Numbered from the stretch's first letter, positions 20,768-30,403 are shown. The stretch is DNA of 64,000 nt from Bacillota bacterium (GCA_017577945.1 PKQS01000007.1:248001-312000); one strand, 5' to 3'. Made by a program: numbers and translations. The notes: a model not told the origin generated them from the sequence alone.

Positions 20768-21049
20768 GTGAGCCGGGTGTTCCAGGCCATCGCGGACAGC
20801 TTTAACGCGACGTTCCCGGGCGTCTGGGGCGAACTGGTGCTGGCCCTCCTCGGCGGCGGGGCGTTCATGACGGGGTTGGTGGGTTTGCTGCTGGGCGGTC
20901 GCCGGCTGCCGCCGTTCGAGATTCCGCACCGGCTGCGGCCGTGGGCGCAGCTGGCGTTCACGCTGCTACTGCTGGTCGGGCTGACGCTCATCACCGACAC
21001 GTCGCCCGACTTCGTGGAGCGGCTGTACAACACGCTGGCGCGCGGCTGA
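20768..21049 (+). CDS. small hypothetical membrane protein
   Basis: This protein of about 93 residues has two predicted membrane segments (ELVLALLGGGAFMTGLVGLL and LAFTLLLLVGLTLI) joined by a short basic loop. It is not recognised. GTG 20768 is a tentative start with weak ribosome-binding sequence. It ends 17 bases before rnhA and may share its transcript. Confidence 0.55.
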   Translation: MSRVFQAIADSFNATFPGVWGELVLALLGGGAFMTGLVGLLLGGRRLPPFEIPHRLRPWAQLAFTLLLLVGLTLITDTSPDFVERLYNTLARG

Positions 21050-21066
21050 CGCCGCGACCGTGTTGC

Positions 21067-21555
21067 ATGGGCGGCCTTCCGGAAGTCGACATTTACACCG
21101 ACGGAGCGTGCCGCGGCAACCCGGGGCCGGGCGGATGGGCCGCCGTTTTGTTGTGTAAGGGCCACAAGAAAGAGCTCAGCGGCGGCGAGATCAGCACCAC
21201 CAACCAGCGCATGGAGTTGCGCGCCGCCATTGAAGCGCTGAAGGCACTAAAGCGGCCGGCCAAGGTGCGCTTGCACAGCGACAGCGCGTATCTGGTCAAC
21301 GCCTTCCGGCAAGGCTGGGTGGAGCGCTGGCGGGCCAACGGCTGGCGGACGGCGGACAACAAGCCCGTCAGCAACAAGGAATTGTGGGAAGAGCTGCTGC
21401 ACGTGATGGCGCCGCACCAGGTCGAATGGGTGAAAGTGGCGGGGCACGCCGACGTCCAGTGGAACAACCGGGCGGACGAGCTGGCGCGGGCGGCGGTGCC
21501 CGGCGGCGCCGCGGAAGGCGACGAGGCCGGCGGGGAGACAACGCGGCAGACGTAG
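21067..21555 (+). CDS. rnhA: ribonuclease HI
   Basis: This 162-residue RNase HI degrades the RNA strand of RNA-DNA hybrids. The catalytic acidic set is complete: Asp in IYTDGACRGNPGPGGW, Glu in QRMELRAAIEAL, Asp in LHSDSAYLVNAF, and Asp in WNNRADELA. The C-terminal tail is Gly/Glu-rich. ATG 21067. Its stop codon is the first three bases of a 23-bp tandem duplication. Confidence 0.95.
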   Translation: MGGLPEVDIYTDGACRGNPGPGGWAAVLLCKGHKKELSGGEISTTNQRMELRAAIEALKALKRPAKVRLHSDSAYLVNAFRQGWVERWRANGWRTADNKPVSNKELWEELLHVMAPHQVEWVKVAGHADVQWNNRADELARAAVPGGAAEGDEAGGETTRQT

Positions 21556-21598
21556 CGGCATACGACGGGCAGGCTTAGCGGCATACGACAGGTGAACT
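21553..21598. repeat. 23-bp tandem duplication at the rnhA stop codon
   Basis: Two adjacent copies (21553-21575, 21576-21598), both starting TAGCGGCATACGAC. The first TAG is the rnhA stop, and a third TAG begins right after the second copy. Confidence 0.7.
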
Positions 21599-21623
21599 TA
21601 GTGGAGAGAAGGAGCGGTGCCCC

Positions 21624-22457
21624 GTGACGGAACTGCAAAGGGTGCGCGAAGCCGCGGCGTACATCGCAAATAAGACGGCGCTGCGGCCGCAGGTCGGCTT
21701 GATTCTCGGCTCCGGGCTGGGCGGGCTGGCCGAAGAAATCGAGGACGCGACCATCCTTCCCTACGGCGACATCCCGCATTTTCCTCAATCCACGGTGCCG
21801 GGCCACAAGGGACGCTTGGTCATCGGCCGGCTGGCGGGAGCGCCGGTGGTGGCCATGCAGGGCCGCTTCCACTACTACGAAGGCTACAGCATGGAGCAAG
21901 TGGTGCGGCCCGTGCGGGTCATGGCGCAGCTGGGCGTGAAGACCCTCATCGTCACCAACGCCGCCGGCGGCGTCAACGAGTCGTTCTCGCCCGGCGACTT
22001 GATGCTCATCGTCGATCACATCAACCTCTTCGGCACCAATCCCCTCATCGGCCCCAACGAAGAAGCGTTCGGCCCGCGCTTTCCCGACATGACGGAGGCG
22101 TACGACAAGCGGCTGCGGGCGCTGGCGCTGCAGGCGGCCGAGGAGCTGGGCATCCGGCTCCAGCAAGGCGTGTATATGGGCTTGTCCGGGCCCACGTACG
22201 AGACGCCCGCGGAAATCCGGGCGTTCCGGGTGCTGGGAGCCGACGCGGTGGGCATGTCCACGGTGCCGGAAGTCATCGCGGCGCGGCACCTGGGGCTGCG
22301 GGTGCTGGGCATCTCGTGCGTGACCAACATGGCGGCCGGCATTTTGCCCGAGCCCCTCAGCCACGAGGACGTCGTGCGGGTGTCGGCGGAAGTGGGACCG
22401 AAGTTCAGCGCCTTGATCAAGGCGATTCTGGCCAAACTGCAACAGGAAAACGCGTGA
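21624..22457 (+). CDS. punA: purine nucleoside phosphorylase (trimeric, PNP/MTAP family)
   Basis: This 277-residue phosphorylase cleaves guanosine/inosine-type nucleosides with phosphate in purine salvage. Family motifs are GLILGSGLGGLAEEI, VPGHKGRLVIGRLAG, the substrate segment MQGRFHYYEGYS, TNAAGGVN and the base-binding GMSTVPEVIAARH. The GTG start has AAGGAG upstream. It follows rnhA on the same strand after the short tandem repeat and ends at a hairpin shared with a convergent gene. Confidence 0.93.
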   Translation: MTELQRVREAAAYIANKTALRPQVGLILGSGLGGLAEEIEDATILPYGDIPHFPQSTVPGHKGRLVIGRLAGAPVVAMQGRFHYYEGYSMEQVVRPVRVMAQLGVKTLIVTNAAGGVNESFSPGDLMLIVDHINLFGTNPLIGPNEEAFGPRFPDMTEAYDKRLRALALQAAEELGIRLQQGVYMGLSGPTYETPAEIRAFRVLGADAVGMSTVPEVIAARHLGLRVLGISCVTNMAAGILPEPLSHEDVVRVSAEVGPKFSALIKAILAKLQQENA

Positions 22458-22460
22458 CGA

Positions 22461-22489
22461 AAGGCGGCGCACGGCGCCGCCTTCACTTT
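22461..22489 (+). terminator. hairpin between punA and the convergent gene
   Basis: A perfect 10-bp stem, AAGGCGGCGC (22461-22470) with GCGCCGCCTT (22474-22483), followed by CACTTTG. The short T run makes it a weak intrinsic terminator. Confidence 0.55.
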
Positions 22490-22510
22490 GCGCCGGGGCG
22501 GCTGGGGGTG

Positions 22511-22873
22511 CTAGGGGGAAGGGATTTCGCCTCCGCCCAGCGTCTTGCGTTCATCGTGCTCGCGGATTTCGTCCAGCATCAAGAGCAGCTCGTCGACCGT
22601 GCGCGCTTCGTGGATCGCTTGGCGCGACAGCGCTTCGTTGTAGATGCGCCGCTGCTCGAGGAACACTTCGTGCAGGATGCGCTGCACTTCCGCCCGCGAC
22701 TTGCCTTCCAGGAACTTCTCCGCCAGCGCGCACACCAGCGCCTTCAGCTCCAGATTTTGCTTCAGCAGCTCGGCGAGATGATGTTCGTCGCTGCGCAGCG
22801 TTCGCAGGCGGCGGTTGAACAGCCAGGCGTGGGGAATGCGGCCCTGCGGGGACTGCGGTGGTCGGATGCTCAT
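22511..22873 (-). CDS. hypothetical coiled-coil protein
   Basis: This 120-residue protein is rich in charged residues and mostly helical (LAELLKQNLELKALVCALAE and ARTVDELLLMLDEIREHDER). There is no signal peptide or membrane span, and the family is not recognised. The ATG is preceded by GGAGGTGACCCC, a strong ribosome site. It is divergent from the aconitase gene, sharing a short intergenic region of about 170 bases. Confidence 0.7.
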   Translation of the reverse strand: MSIRPPQSPQGRIPHAWLFNRRLRTLRSDEHHLAELLKQNLELKALVCALAEKFLEGKSRAEVQRILHEVFLEQRRIYNEALSRQAIHEARTVDELLLMLDEIREHDERKTLGGGEIPSP

Positions 22874-22968
22874 GGGGTCACCTCCGCGACTTCGCCCCGT
22901 TCATCATACCGCAAACGCGCGGGCAGCGTCAAAGGGGCGGCGAGGCGGCGTCGGTTTTGCGGTCAATA

Positions 22969-22977
22969 TGGTAAAAT
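22969..22977 (+). promoter_or_regulatory. extended -10 promoter of the aconitase gene
   Basis: TGG-TAAAAT fits an extended -10 element; no good -35 hexamer is present at 17 bases. Confidence 0.5.
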
Positions 22978-22986
22978 GAACGTGCG

Positions 22987-23018
22987 TGGCAAAATTGTCA
23001 AGCGATGGCAACTTGTCA
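22987..23018 (+). promoter_or_regulatory. tandem near-palindromes in the aconitase leader, candidate operator
   Basis: TGGCAAAATTGTCA (22987-23000) and TGGCAACTTGTCA (23006-23018) are two similar near-palindromes spaced 19 bases start to start, directly downstream of the -10 element. A repressor site is inferred. Confidence 0.45.
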
Positions 23019-23042
23019 CGACCGGCACGAAAGGGGATTTGC

Positions 23043-25763
23043 ATGGCGACGCTCAGCAACGTGTTCGGCAGTCGTTCCGTGTTCGAGACCGGGCGCGGCC
23101 GGGCCGTCATCTACCGGCTTGACAGCCTGGCCAAGGCGGGCATCGCCGACGTGTCGCGCCTGCCGGTCTCCCTGCGCATTCTGCTCGAAGGACTGCTGCG
23201 CAACTGCGACGGACGGGTCGTGACGGAAGAGCAGATTGTGTCCTTGGCGTCGTGGACACCGCAAAAGGCGCCGGATCAGGAAATCGCCTTCTTGCCGGCG
23301 CGGGTCGTGCTGCAGGACTTTACAGGCGTCCCGGCGGTGGTGGACCTGGCCGCCATGCGCGCCGAGGTCGCGCGGCGCGGCGGAGATCCCCGGCGCATCA
23401 ACCCCGTCGTGCCGTCGGACTTGGTGATCGACCACTCGGTCATCGTGGACGCGTACGGCACGAACCTGGCCTACTACATCAACGTCGAAAAAGAGTTTGA
23501 GCGCAACCGCGAGCGGTACGCGCTGCTGCGCTGGGCGCAGAAAGCGTTCGACAACTTCCGCGTCGTGCCGCCGGGTACCGGCATCGTGCACCAGGTGAAC
23601 CTGGAGTATCTGGCCAAGGTGGTCCAGCTGCGTCCGGTCCACGGGGAGTTGGTGGCGTTTCCCGACTCGGTGGTGGGCACCGATTCGCACACGCCCATGG
23701 TGAACGGCATGGGAGTGCTGGGGTGGGGCGTGGGCGGCATCGAAGCCGAGGCGGTGATGCTGGGCCAGCCGTATTACATGCTGATCCCCGAGGTCGTGGG
23801 CGTGCGGCTCACGGGCGAACTGCCGGAGGGCGCGACGGCCACCGACCTGGTGCTGACGCTTACGCAGATGCTGCGCCAGCACGGGGTGGTCGGCAAGTTC
23901 GTCGAGTATTTCGGCGACGGGCTGGATCGGCTGTCGCTGGCGGACCGAGCCACCATCAGCAACATGGCGCCGGAATACGGGGCTACGGTGGGTTTCTTCC
24001 CGGTCGACGACGAGGTGCTGTCGTACCTGCGCATGACGGGCCGCGATCCCGAGCTGGTTGACCTGGTGGAGCGGTACTGCAAGGAGCAGGGCATCTTCCG
24101 CACGGCCGACTGGCCCGAGCCCGAGTACACCGAGGTGCTGGAGCTGGACATGAGCACCGTGGAGCCCAGCGTGGCCGGGCCCCGGCGGCCGCAGGATCGG
24201 CTGGCGCTTTCGGAGGTGCGGTCGTCGTTCTACAAGGCGCTGGCGGACTACGCGGGGCCGGACGCGCGGCCTCAGGTCGCGTCCGCGAGCGAAGGGCCCG
24301 TGGCCGTCGCCACGCGCACCCGCACGGAGGTCACCCACGGCTCGGTCGTCATCGCCGCCATCACCAGCTGCACCAACACGTCCAACCCGTCGGTCATGGT
24401 CGGCGCGGGGCTGCTGGCGAAGAAGGCCGTGGAGCGGGGACTGACGGTGCCCCCGTACGTGAAGACCAGCCTGGCGCCGGGCTCGCGCGTCGTGACGGAC
24501 TACCTGCAGGCCGCGGGCCTGCTGCCGTACCTGGAGCGGCTGGGCTTCCACGTGGTGGGCTACGGCTGCACGACGTGCATCGGCAACAGCGGCGCCTTGC
24601 CGGACGAGGTCGCGAAGGAGATCGTCGAGAAGGACTTGGTCGTCGCGGCGGTGCTGAGCGGCAACCGCAACTTCGAAGGGCGCATCAACCCGCTGGTCAA
24701 GGCCAACTACCTGGCGTCGCCGCTGCTGGTGGTGGCGTACGCGATCGCGGGCACGGTCGACATCGACTTGCGCAGCGAGCCGCTGGGCTACGACGCCGTC
24801 GGCAACCCGGTGTACTTGCGGGACATCTGGCCCAGCCAGGACGAAATCCGGCGGGTTGTGGCGGAGTCGGTGAAGCCGGAGATGTTCCGCGAGCGGTACG
24901 CCTCGGTGTTTGAAGGCGACGAGCAGTGGCGCTCGCTGCCCGTTCCCGAAGGCGACTTGTTCGCGTGGGACCCGGACTCCACGTACATCCGCGAGCCGTC
25001 GTTCTTCGCCGACATGCCCGACGAGGCCGGCCAGCCCGCCGACATCCGCGGCGCGCGGGTGCTGGTCATGCTGGGCGACTCCATCACGACCGACCACATC
25101 TCGCCGGCGGGTTCCATCTCGCCGCAGAGCCCGGCGGGCCGGTATTTGCTGGAGCGGGGCGTGCAGGTCAAAGATTTCAACTCGTACGGGGCGCGCCGCG
25201 GCAACCACGAGGTGATGATGCGGGGCACGTTCGCCAACGTGCGGCTCCGCAACGAGCTGGTGCCGGGCAAGGAAGGCAACTGGACGAAGTACTTGCCCAC
25301 CGGCGAGCTCATGTCGGTGTACGAGGCGGCGATGAAATACAAGGAGGACGGCACGCCCGTCATCATCATCGCCGGCAAGGAGTACGGCTCGGGCAGTTCC
25401 CGCGACTGGGCGGCCAAAGGGCCGTATCTTCTGGGCGTGAAAGCCGTCATCGCGGAAAGCTACGAGCGCATCCACCGCAGCAACCTGGTGGGCATGGGCA
25501 TTTTGCCGCTGCAGTTCCTGCCGGGTCAGAATCGCAAGAGCTTGGGCCTGACGGGCGAGGAGGTTTACCACATCGAAGGCCTGGCGGGCGGCATCCAGCC
25601 GCGGGGGAAAGCCACCGTGCGGGCCGAGCGTCCCGACGGCACGTCCGTGACGTTCGACGTCATCGTCCGCATCGACAGCCCCGTGGAGGTAGACTACTAC
25701 GTCCACGGCGGCATTTTGCCGCTGGTGCTGCGCAACGTGCTGGCTGAGCAGAAGGCCGGCTGA
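23043..25763 (+). CDS. acnA: aconitate hydratase
   Basis: This 906-residue AcnA/IRP-type aconitase interconverts citrate and isocitrate in the TCA cycle. The [4Fe-4S] ligand cysteines are in [12 protein letters not shown] (about residue 442) and [12 protein letters not shown] (about 508). Other family segments are [21 protein letters not shown] and [12 protein letters not shown]. The ATG is preceded by AAAGGGG. The leader carries an extended -10 promoter and a tandem palindromic element. Being an IRP-type aconitase, RNA binding when the cluster is lost is possible. Confidence 0.96.
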   Translation: MATLSNVFGSRSVFETGRGRAVIYRLDSLAKAGIADVSRLPVSLRILLEGLLRNCDGRVVTEEQIVSLASWTPQKAPDQEIAFLPARVVLQDFTGVPAVVDLAAMRAEVARRGGDPRRINPVVPSDLVIDHSVIVDAYGTNLAYYINVEKEFERNRERYALLRWAQKAFDNFRVVPPGTGIVHQVNLEYLAKVVQLRPVHGELVAFPDSVVGTDSHTPMVNGMGVLGWGVGGIEAEAVMLGQPYYMLIPEVVGVRLTGELPEGATATDLVLTLTQMLRQHGVVGKFVEYFGDGLDRLSLADRATISNMAPEYGATVGFFPVDDEVLSYLRMTGRDPELVDLVERYCKEQGIFRTADWPEPEYTEVLELDMSTVEPSVAGPRRPQDRLALSEVRSSFYKALADYAGPDARPQVASASEGPVAVATRTRTEVTHGSVVIAAITSCTNTSNPSVMVGAGLLAKKAVERGLTVPPYVKTSLAPGSRVVTDYLQAAGLLPYLERLGFHVVGYGCTTCIGNSGALPDEVAKEIVEKDLVVAAVLSGNRNFEGRINPLVKANYLASPLLVVAYAIAGTVDIDLRSEPLGYDAVGNPVYLRDIWPSQDEIRRVVAESVKPEMFRERYASVFEGDEQWRSLPVPEGDLFAWDPDSTYIREPSFFADMPDEAGQPADIRGARVLVMLGDSITTDHISPAGSISPQSPAGRYLLERGVQVKDFNSYGARRGNHEVMMRGTFANVRLRNELVPGKEGNWTKYLPTGELMSVYEAAMKYKEDGTPVIIIAGKEYGSGSSRDWAAKGPYLLGVKAVIAESYERIHRSNLVGMGILPLQFLPGQNRKSLGLTGEEVYHIEGLAGGIQPRGKATVRAERPDGTSVTFDVIVRIDSPVEVDYYVHGGILPLVLRNVLAEQKAG

Positions 25764-25843
25764 CGGGCCGCGGCCGCCTCCCGCGCCGGGGCGCATAGGG
25801 CGAGCGCGGGCGGAGATACTACGCCGCGCGAGGAGGATCCCTG

Positions 25844-26047
25844 ATGATTGGACGCGGCGAGGGCATTGACCAGATCCTGCGCTTCATTCAAGAGCACCCG
25901 GAGTCGTACGCCAGCCTGGCGGTGTGCCGGAGAGCGCTGGACGCCGGGCTGGAGCGGGTCACGGGCGATGTGCTGCTCCGGCTGGAGGAGTACTTGCGGG
26001 AGGCTCCGGACGACGAAATCGCGGCGTACTATTCGATCGTCTCCTGA
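25844..26047 (+). CDS. small hypothetical protein
   Basis: This is a 67-residue acidic, helical protein (IDQILRFIQEHPESYASLAV and LLRLEEYLREAPDDEIAAYY) of unrecognised family. ATG 25844 follows GAGGAGG at good spacing. It lies 80 bases downstream of acnA on the same strand and may be part of its transcript. Confidence 0.65.
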   Translation: MIGRGEGIDQILRFIQEHPESYASLAVCRRALDAGLERVTGDVLLRLEEYLREAPDDEIAAYYSIVS

Positions 26048-26055
26048 AGGCGCGC

Positions 26056-26105
26056 GAAAAAGCGCCGGCCGCGGGGTACCGGTGGCACTCCGCGGACCGG
26101 CGCTC
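26056..26105 (-). terminator. rho-independent terminator of the MFS gene
   Basis: On the minus strand, AGCGCCGG ... CCGGCGCT with inner CCGCGG pairs form a long stem followed by TTTTTCG (26060-26056). Confidence 0.75.
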
Positions 26106-26132
26106 CGATGGTCCGCTTCGCGCCCAGCGAGC

Positions 26133-27326
26133 TCAGACGGCCGCGGACGGCGCCGCTTCGCGGGCCGACGCCGCTCCCAGCACCTCGCGGCGGGCGTACA
26201 GCCAGCCGGCCACGCTCAGGGCCGCCAACGAGACGGCCGCGTAAATAGCCGGCCACGAAGCGAACTGCGTAGCCCAGCCGATGACGGGCGGCGCCACGAA
26301 GATGCCCATCGTCCAGAAAAAGTTGAAGATGCCGTACGCCTTGCCTCGTTCCTCCGGCGGATACAGCTTGGCGATGTGCGCATTCAGCGCCGGATACAGC
26401 ATCCCGAAGCCGACGCCGAAGCAGGCCATGCCCAGGGCGGCCACGGCGAACGCCGGGCTGGCGGACAAGATCGCGAACGCCGCCGCAAAGAACAGAAAGC
26501 CCAGCGCGAACGTGGCCGGACGGTACCCTTTGCGGCCGACCACGGCCATCAGGATGACGGCCAAAATCGCGAAGAGCGTAAACACGCTGCTGGATTGCGC
26601 CGCGCTGAACCCTTGCCGTTCCAGCTGCAGCGGGATCATGTAGGTCAGCGTGCCGAGGCCCGCCGACACGCCGAACGAGCCCAGGTTAACCAGCCGGAAG
26701 GCGGGCGCCGTCAGCGGCACGCTCGCGGGCGAGCCTTCCCGCCGTGACGTCTTGTCCTGTTTCTTGAGCGTCTCAGGCAGCGTCAGCGCCAGCAGCGACC
26801 CGGCCGCCATGACGATGAACACCGTGACGAAAACGCCTTGCGGGCCCCAGACCTGGCGCAGGATGCCGCTCGCCATGGGGCCGATAATGGCGGCGACGCC
26901 GATCATGGCGCCGATGCGGGCCATCATGCGGTTCGTCTGCCCCGAGGCGCTGGTGTCGGCGGCGATGGCGAAGATGGCGGGGGTCAGAATGGATCCGCCG
27001 AGGCCGTGGAACGCCCGGGCGGCCAGCAGCTGTTCGGGCGTGCGGGCTAGGCCGTAGAGGAAGACGGCGAAGCCGGCCCACGCCAAGCCGATGGCCAGGG
27101 GCAGTCGCCGACCCCACTTGTCGAGCACGAAGCCCGCCGCGATGTTTCCGAACGAGTTGGTCAAACTGTAGATGCCCACGATCCAGCCCGTCATGACCGC
27201 GCCGGCGCCCAGGGACGCGGCGTAGGGCGAGATCAGCGGGATTTGAGTGAAGGTGTCGAAAAAGGCGATAAACAAGATGACGGTCAGCGTCGCGGCGACA
27301 GACAGCCGCCTAGCCTCTTTGGACAT
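26133..27326 (-). CDS. MFS transporter
   Basis: This 397-residue major facilitator protein has about 12 membrane segments. It has the MFS loop motif VLDKWGRRLPLAIGLAW between helices 2 and 3 and the second-half counterpart (VVGRKGYRPATFALG). Drug or metabolite efflux is likely from the family, but the substrate is not evident. ATG 27326 is chosen because MSKEARRLSVAATL begins the first helix; upstream codons look non-coding. It is divergent from mtnA. Confidence 0.85.
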   Translation of the reverse strand: MSKEARRLSVAATLTVILFIAFFDTFTQIPLISPYAASLGAGAVMTGWIVGIYSLTNSFGNIAAGFVLDKWGRRLPLAIGLAWAGFAVFLYGLARTPEQLLAARAFHGLGGSILTPAIFAIAADTSASGQTNRMMARIGAMIGVAAIIGPMASGILRQVWGPQGVFVTVFIVMAAGSLLALTLPETLKKQDKTSRREGSPASVPLTAPAFRLVNLGSFGVSAGLGTLTYMIPLQLERQGFSAAQSSSVFTLFAILAVILMAVVGRKGYRPATFALGFLFFAAAFAILSASPAFAVAALGMACFGVGFGMLYPALNAHIAKLYPPEERGKAYGIFNFFWTMGIFVAPPVIGWATQFASWPAIYAAVSLAALSVAGWLYARREVLGAASAREAAPSAAV

Positions 27327-27603
27327 ACGGCAACCCCGTTCCCCCGAGTGAAGTTGCGCGCGCAGCGCTCCGGCGCGCTCGCCGCGCCCTGTGGCAGGCC
27401 CAGCGCGCAGCGAAACTGGCGACATCAATTCTATGTAAACTTAACGGTTTCCTTCTATACTTGTATCCACGGAGCCGGTGTTTTTTTGTCGAATTAAGCG
27501 AAGCCGCGCGGCCCTGCGGCGAGCGGGCCGCGCCGGCTTCGTGACGACTTCCGCAGGAAGGGCGCTTCGGTTACACTATCAGGAGGACAAGGAGGTCACG
27601 TGG

Positions 27604-28707
27604 ATGAGCGAGGCGATGCAGGCGGGCGCCGTCAAGTCGCTGGCGTGGCGGGACGGCGCTTTGCACCTGATTGACCAGCGGAAACTGCCTTTCCGATTCG
27701 AAACGGTGGTTTGCCGCACGGCCGAAGAGACGGCCGCCGCCATCCGCGACATGGTCGTCCGGGGGGCGCCGGCCATCGGCGCGGCCGCCGCGTACGGCCT
27801 CGTGCTGGGGGCGCGCGAGCTGGCTGGGCGGTGGAGCGGTGATCCGGAGCGGTTTGTGTCGGAGCTCGAGCGCGTGGCGGAACACCTGAAGCAGGCCCGT
27901 CCTACGGCGGTCAACTTGTCCTGGGCCGTGGACCGGATGATGAAGGCGCTGCACGCCGCGCGGGCGGAAGGACTGGCGTCGCCGGCGGCGCTGGCGGAAC
28001 GGCTGCTGCGGGAAGCGGACGCTATCGCCGACGAAGACCGCCGTGTCAACCGGGCCATCGGGCGGCACGGCGCGCCGCTGCTGGAGCCGGGCGGGGTGCT
28101 GCACCACTGCAACACCGGCGCGCTGGCCACCGTCGAGTACGGCACCGCGCTGGGCGTTATCCGCGCGGCCTACGCGGCCGGCACGCGGCTGCACGTGTAC
28201 GCCACGGAAACGCGGCCGTACTTGCAGGGAGCCCGCCTGACGACGTGGGAGTTAATGCAGGAAGGCATTCCGGTGACGCTCATCACTGACAACATGGCCG
28301 GCTACGTCATGGCCAAGGGGCTCGTGAAGAGCGTCATCGTCGGGGCGGACCGCATCGCCGCCAACGGCGACGTCGTCAACAAAATCGGCACCTATGCGCT
28401 GGCGGTGCTGGCCAAGGAGCACGGCATTCCGTTTTATTGCGCGGCGCCCGTCTCGACGCTGGACTTGCGTCTGAAGTCGGGCAACGACGTTATCATCGAG
28501 CAGCGCAGCCCGCAGGAAGTGACCCACGTGCTGGGCCAGCGCATCGCGCCGGAGGGCGTCGATGTTCTGAATCCCGCGTTCGACGTGACGCCGGCCCGCT
28601 ACGTGACCGCGATTATTACCGAATACGGCGTCGTCCGGCCGCCGTTTGAGGAAGGGCTGGCCGCGGTGGCGGCGCTGGCGAAACAGGAGGAGGCGAAACG
28701 CGCGTGA
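27604..28707 (+). CDS. mtnA: S-methyl-5-thioribose-1-phosphate isomerase
   Basis: This 367-residue isomerase of the methionine salvage pathway converts methylthioribose-1-phosphate to methylthioribulose-1-phosphate. Diagnostic motifs are VVRGAPAIGAAAAYG, HCNTGALATVEYGTALGVIR, ATETRPYLQGARLTTWEL, GADRIAANGDVVNKIGTY and NPAFDVTPARY. ATG 27604 follows a full AAGGAGGT. Its stop overlaps the gltX start. Spermidine synthase, which generates the methylthio nucleoside feeding this pathway, is encoded 3 kb away. Confidence 0.96.
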   Translation: MSEAMQAGAVKSLAWRDGALHLIDQRKLPFRFETVVCRTAEETAAAIRDMVVRGAPAIGAAAAYGLVLGARELAGRWSGDPERFVSELERVAEHLKQARPTAVNLSWAVDRMMKALHAARAEGLASPAALAERLLREADAIADEDRRVNRAIGRHGAPLLEPGGVLHHCNTGALATVEYGTALGVIRAAYAAGTRLHVYATETRPYLQGARLTTWELMQEGIPVTLITDNMAGYVMAKGLVKSVIVGADRIAANGDVVNKIGTYALAVLAKEHGIPFYCAAPVSTLDLRLKSGNDVIIEQRSPQEVTHVLGQRIAPEGVDVLNPAFDVTPARYVTAIITEYGVVRPPFEEGLAAVAALAKQEEAKRA

Positions 28708-30212
28708 CCGTCAGAACCCGGTATGCGCCGAGCCCGACCGGCTTTCTCCACGTCGGCGGGGCGCGGACGGCATTGTTCAACTGGCTGTTTGCCCGCCATC
28801 ACGGCGGACAGTTCATCTTGCGCATCGAGGACACCGACGTCGAGCGCTCCTCGGAGGAGTCGACCCGGGCCATCTTGGAGGACCTGCGGTGGCTCGGCAT
28901 CGACTGGGACGAAGGGCCCGAGGTAGGCGGGCCGTACGGGCCCTACTTCCAGAGCCAGCGGCTGGACATCTACAACAAGTACGTCGAGCAGCTCCTGGCC
29001 GAGGGCAAGGCGTATTACTGCTACTGCACGCCCGAGGAGCTCGCGGAGCGCCGCGAGAAGATGCTGGCCGAGGGCAAAGCGCCCATGTACGACCGCAAGT
29101 GCCTGCACCTGTCGGAGGCGGAGCGGGCCAAGCTGGCCGCGGAGCGCCCGGCGGTGGTGCGCTTCTTGTCGCCCGATGAGGGCGAGATCCGCTTCTACGA
29201 TCACATCCGCGGCGAAGTGGTCATCGAGAACCGGCTGCTGGACGACCTCGTGATCCGCAAGTCCGACGGCTGGCCCACTTACAACTTCGCCGTCGTCATC
29301 GACGACCATTTGATGCGCATCACCCACGTCATCCGCGGCGAGGACCATCTGACCAACACGGCGCGGCAGATTCAGCTCTACCAGGCGCTGGGCTGGGAGG
29401 TGCCCGAGTTCGCCCACGTGCCGCTCATCCTGGGCCAGGACCGGCAGCGGCTGAGCAAGCGCCACGGCGCTGTGGCGGTCGGCGCGTATCGGGAGCAGGG
29501 CATTTTGCCGGACGCTATGATCAACCACCTGGCGCTGGTTGGCTGGGCGTACGACGACAAGACCGAAATCTTCAGCCGCGAAGAATTGATCAAGTACTTC
29601 ACCCTGGAGAAGGTGTCCAAGCACGCGGCGATCTTCGACTTCAAGAAGCTGGAGTGGATGAACGGCGTCTACATCCGCCAGACGCCCGTCAAGAAGCTGG
29701 CCGAGTACGCTCACGAGTGGCTGCACAAGGCGGGCATTTTGCCGGCGGAGCTCACCGAGGAGCAGCGCTGGAAGCTCGAGCAGATCATGGAGCCGTTGCA
29801 GACGCGGCTGAAGACGCTGGCGGAGATCGTGCCGCAGACGTATTACCTGTTCAGCGACGACCTCAAGTTCGACGAGAAGGCGGTGCAGACGTACCTGAGC
29901 CGCGACTACGTGCCCGAGCTGTACGAGCGGCTCATCCAGCGCTTTTCGGCCCTGGAGCCGTGGGACCGCGACGGCATCGACGCGGTGTTCCGCGAGATCG
30001 CCGAGGCCGACGGGCGCAAGCTGGGCGACGTCATCCAGCCGGCCCGGGTGGCGCTGACGGGCACGTCGGTCAGCCCGCCCATCCACGACGTCATCTTCGT
30101 GCTCGGCCGGGAGAAGACGGTGGAGCGGCTTCGGGCCGCGGTGACGCTGGCCGAGCAGGCGCGCGCAGCGGCGCAGGCCGGCGCGGCCCAGGGCGAGACC
30201 GCACACGGCTAG
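28704..30212 (+). CDS. gltX: glutamyl-tRNA synthetase
   Basis: This 502-residue class I synthetase charges tRNA-Glu. The HIGH signature is YAPSPTGFLHVGGARTALFN and the KMSKS-type loop is RLSKRHGAV. The helical anticodon-binding domain is at the C-terminus. The GTG start overlaps the mtnA stop (GTGA), indicating translational coupling. tRNA-Gln(CTG) and tRNA-Glu(CTC) lie just downstream on the other strand. Many Bacillota use one GltX for both tRNAs with GatCAB; no gat genes are in view. Confidence 0.96.
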   Translation: MTVRTRYAPSPTGFLHVGGARTALFNWLFARHHGGQFILRIEDTDVERSSEESTRAILEDLRWLGIDWDEGPEVGGPYGPYFQSQRLDIYNKYVEQLLAEGKAYYCYCTPEELAERREKMLAEGKAPMYDRKCLHLSEAERAKLAAERPAVVRFLSPDEGEIRFYDHIRGEVVIENRLLDDLVIRKSDGWPTYNFAVVIDDHLMRITHVIRGEDHLTNTARQIQLYQALGWEVPEFAHVPLILGQDRQRLSKRHGAVAVGAYREQGILPDAMINHLALVGWAYDDKTEIFSREELIKYFTLEKVSKHAAIFDFKKLEWMNGVYIRQTPVKKLAEYAHEWLHKAGILPAELTEEQRWKLEQIMEPLQTRLKTLAEIVPQTYYLFSDDLKFDEKAVQTYLSRDYVPELYERLIQRFSALEPWDRDGIDAVFREIAEADGRKLGDVIQPARVALTGTSVSPPIHDVIFVLGREKTVERLRAAVTLAEQARAAAQAGAAQGETAHG

Positions 30213-30235
30213 CGAGACGGCAGCGTGAGTAGCGG

Positions 30236-30266
30236 GAGGCGGCCAGCGAGGCCGCCTCTTCGTTTG
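30236..30266 (+). terminator. rho-independent terminator of mtnA-gltX
   Basis: GAGGCGGCC (30236-30244) pairs with GGCCGCCTC (30250-30258), followed by TTCGTTTG. Confidence 0.7.
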
Positions 30267-30293
30267 CCCGGCCAAGACCGAGGCGGCGGAAAC

Positions 30294-30323
30294 AAAAAAT
30301 GCAGGTCCTCCCTGAGGACCTGC
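30294..30323 (-). terminator. rho-independent terminator of the speE/tRNA-Gln transcript
   Basis: Minus-strand 10-bp stem GCAGGTCCTC/GAGGACCTGC (30323-30301) followed by ATTTTTTG. Confidence 0.92.
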
Positions 30324-30329
30324 ATCGCT

Positions 30330-30403
30330 TGGCTGGGAGACTAGGATTCGAACCTAGACTACCAGGGCCAGAACCTGGCGGGCTGCCGTTACCCCATCTC
30401 CCA
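30330..30403 (-). tRNA. tRNA-Gln (CTG)
   Basis: A 74-nt cloverleaf including encoded CCA: acceptor TGGGAGA/TCTCCCA, anticodon arm CCAGG-TTCTGGC-CCTGG with anticodon CTG, and T arm CTAGG-TTCGAAT-CCTAG. It lies 52 bases downstream of speE on the same strand with no intervening terminator, so it may share that transcript. Confidence 0.96.

Noticed and set aside
23016..25796. 926-codon open frame antisense to aconitase
   Set aside because: It is a shadow of the GC-rich acnA codons, has His/Arg/Val-rich composition without family resemblance, and covers a well-supported gene.
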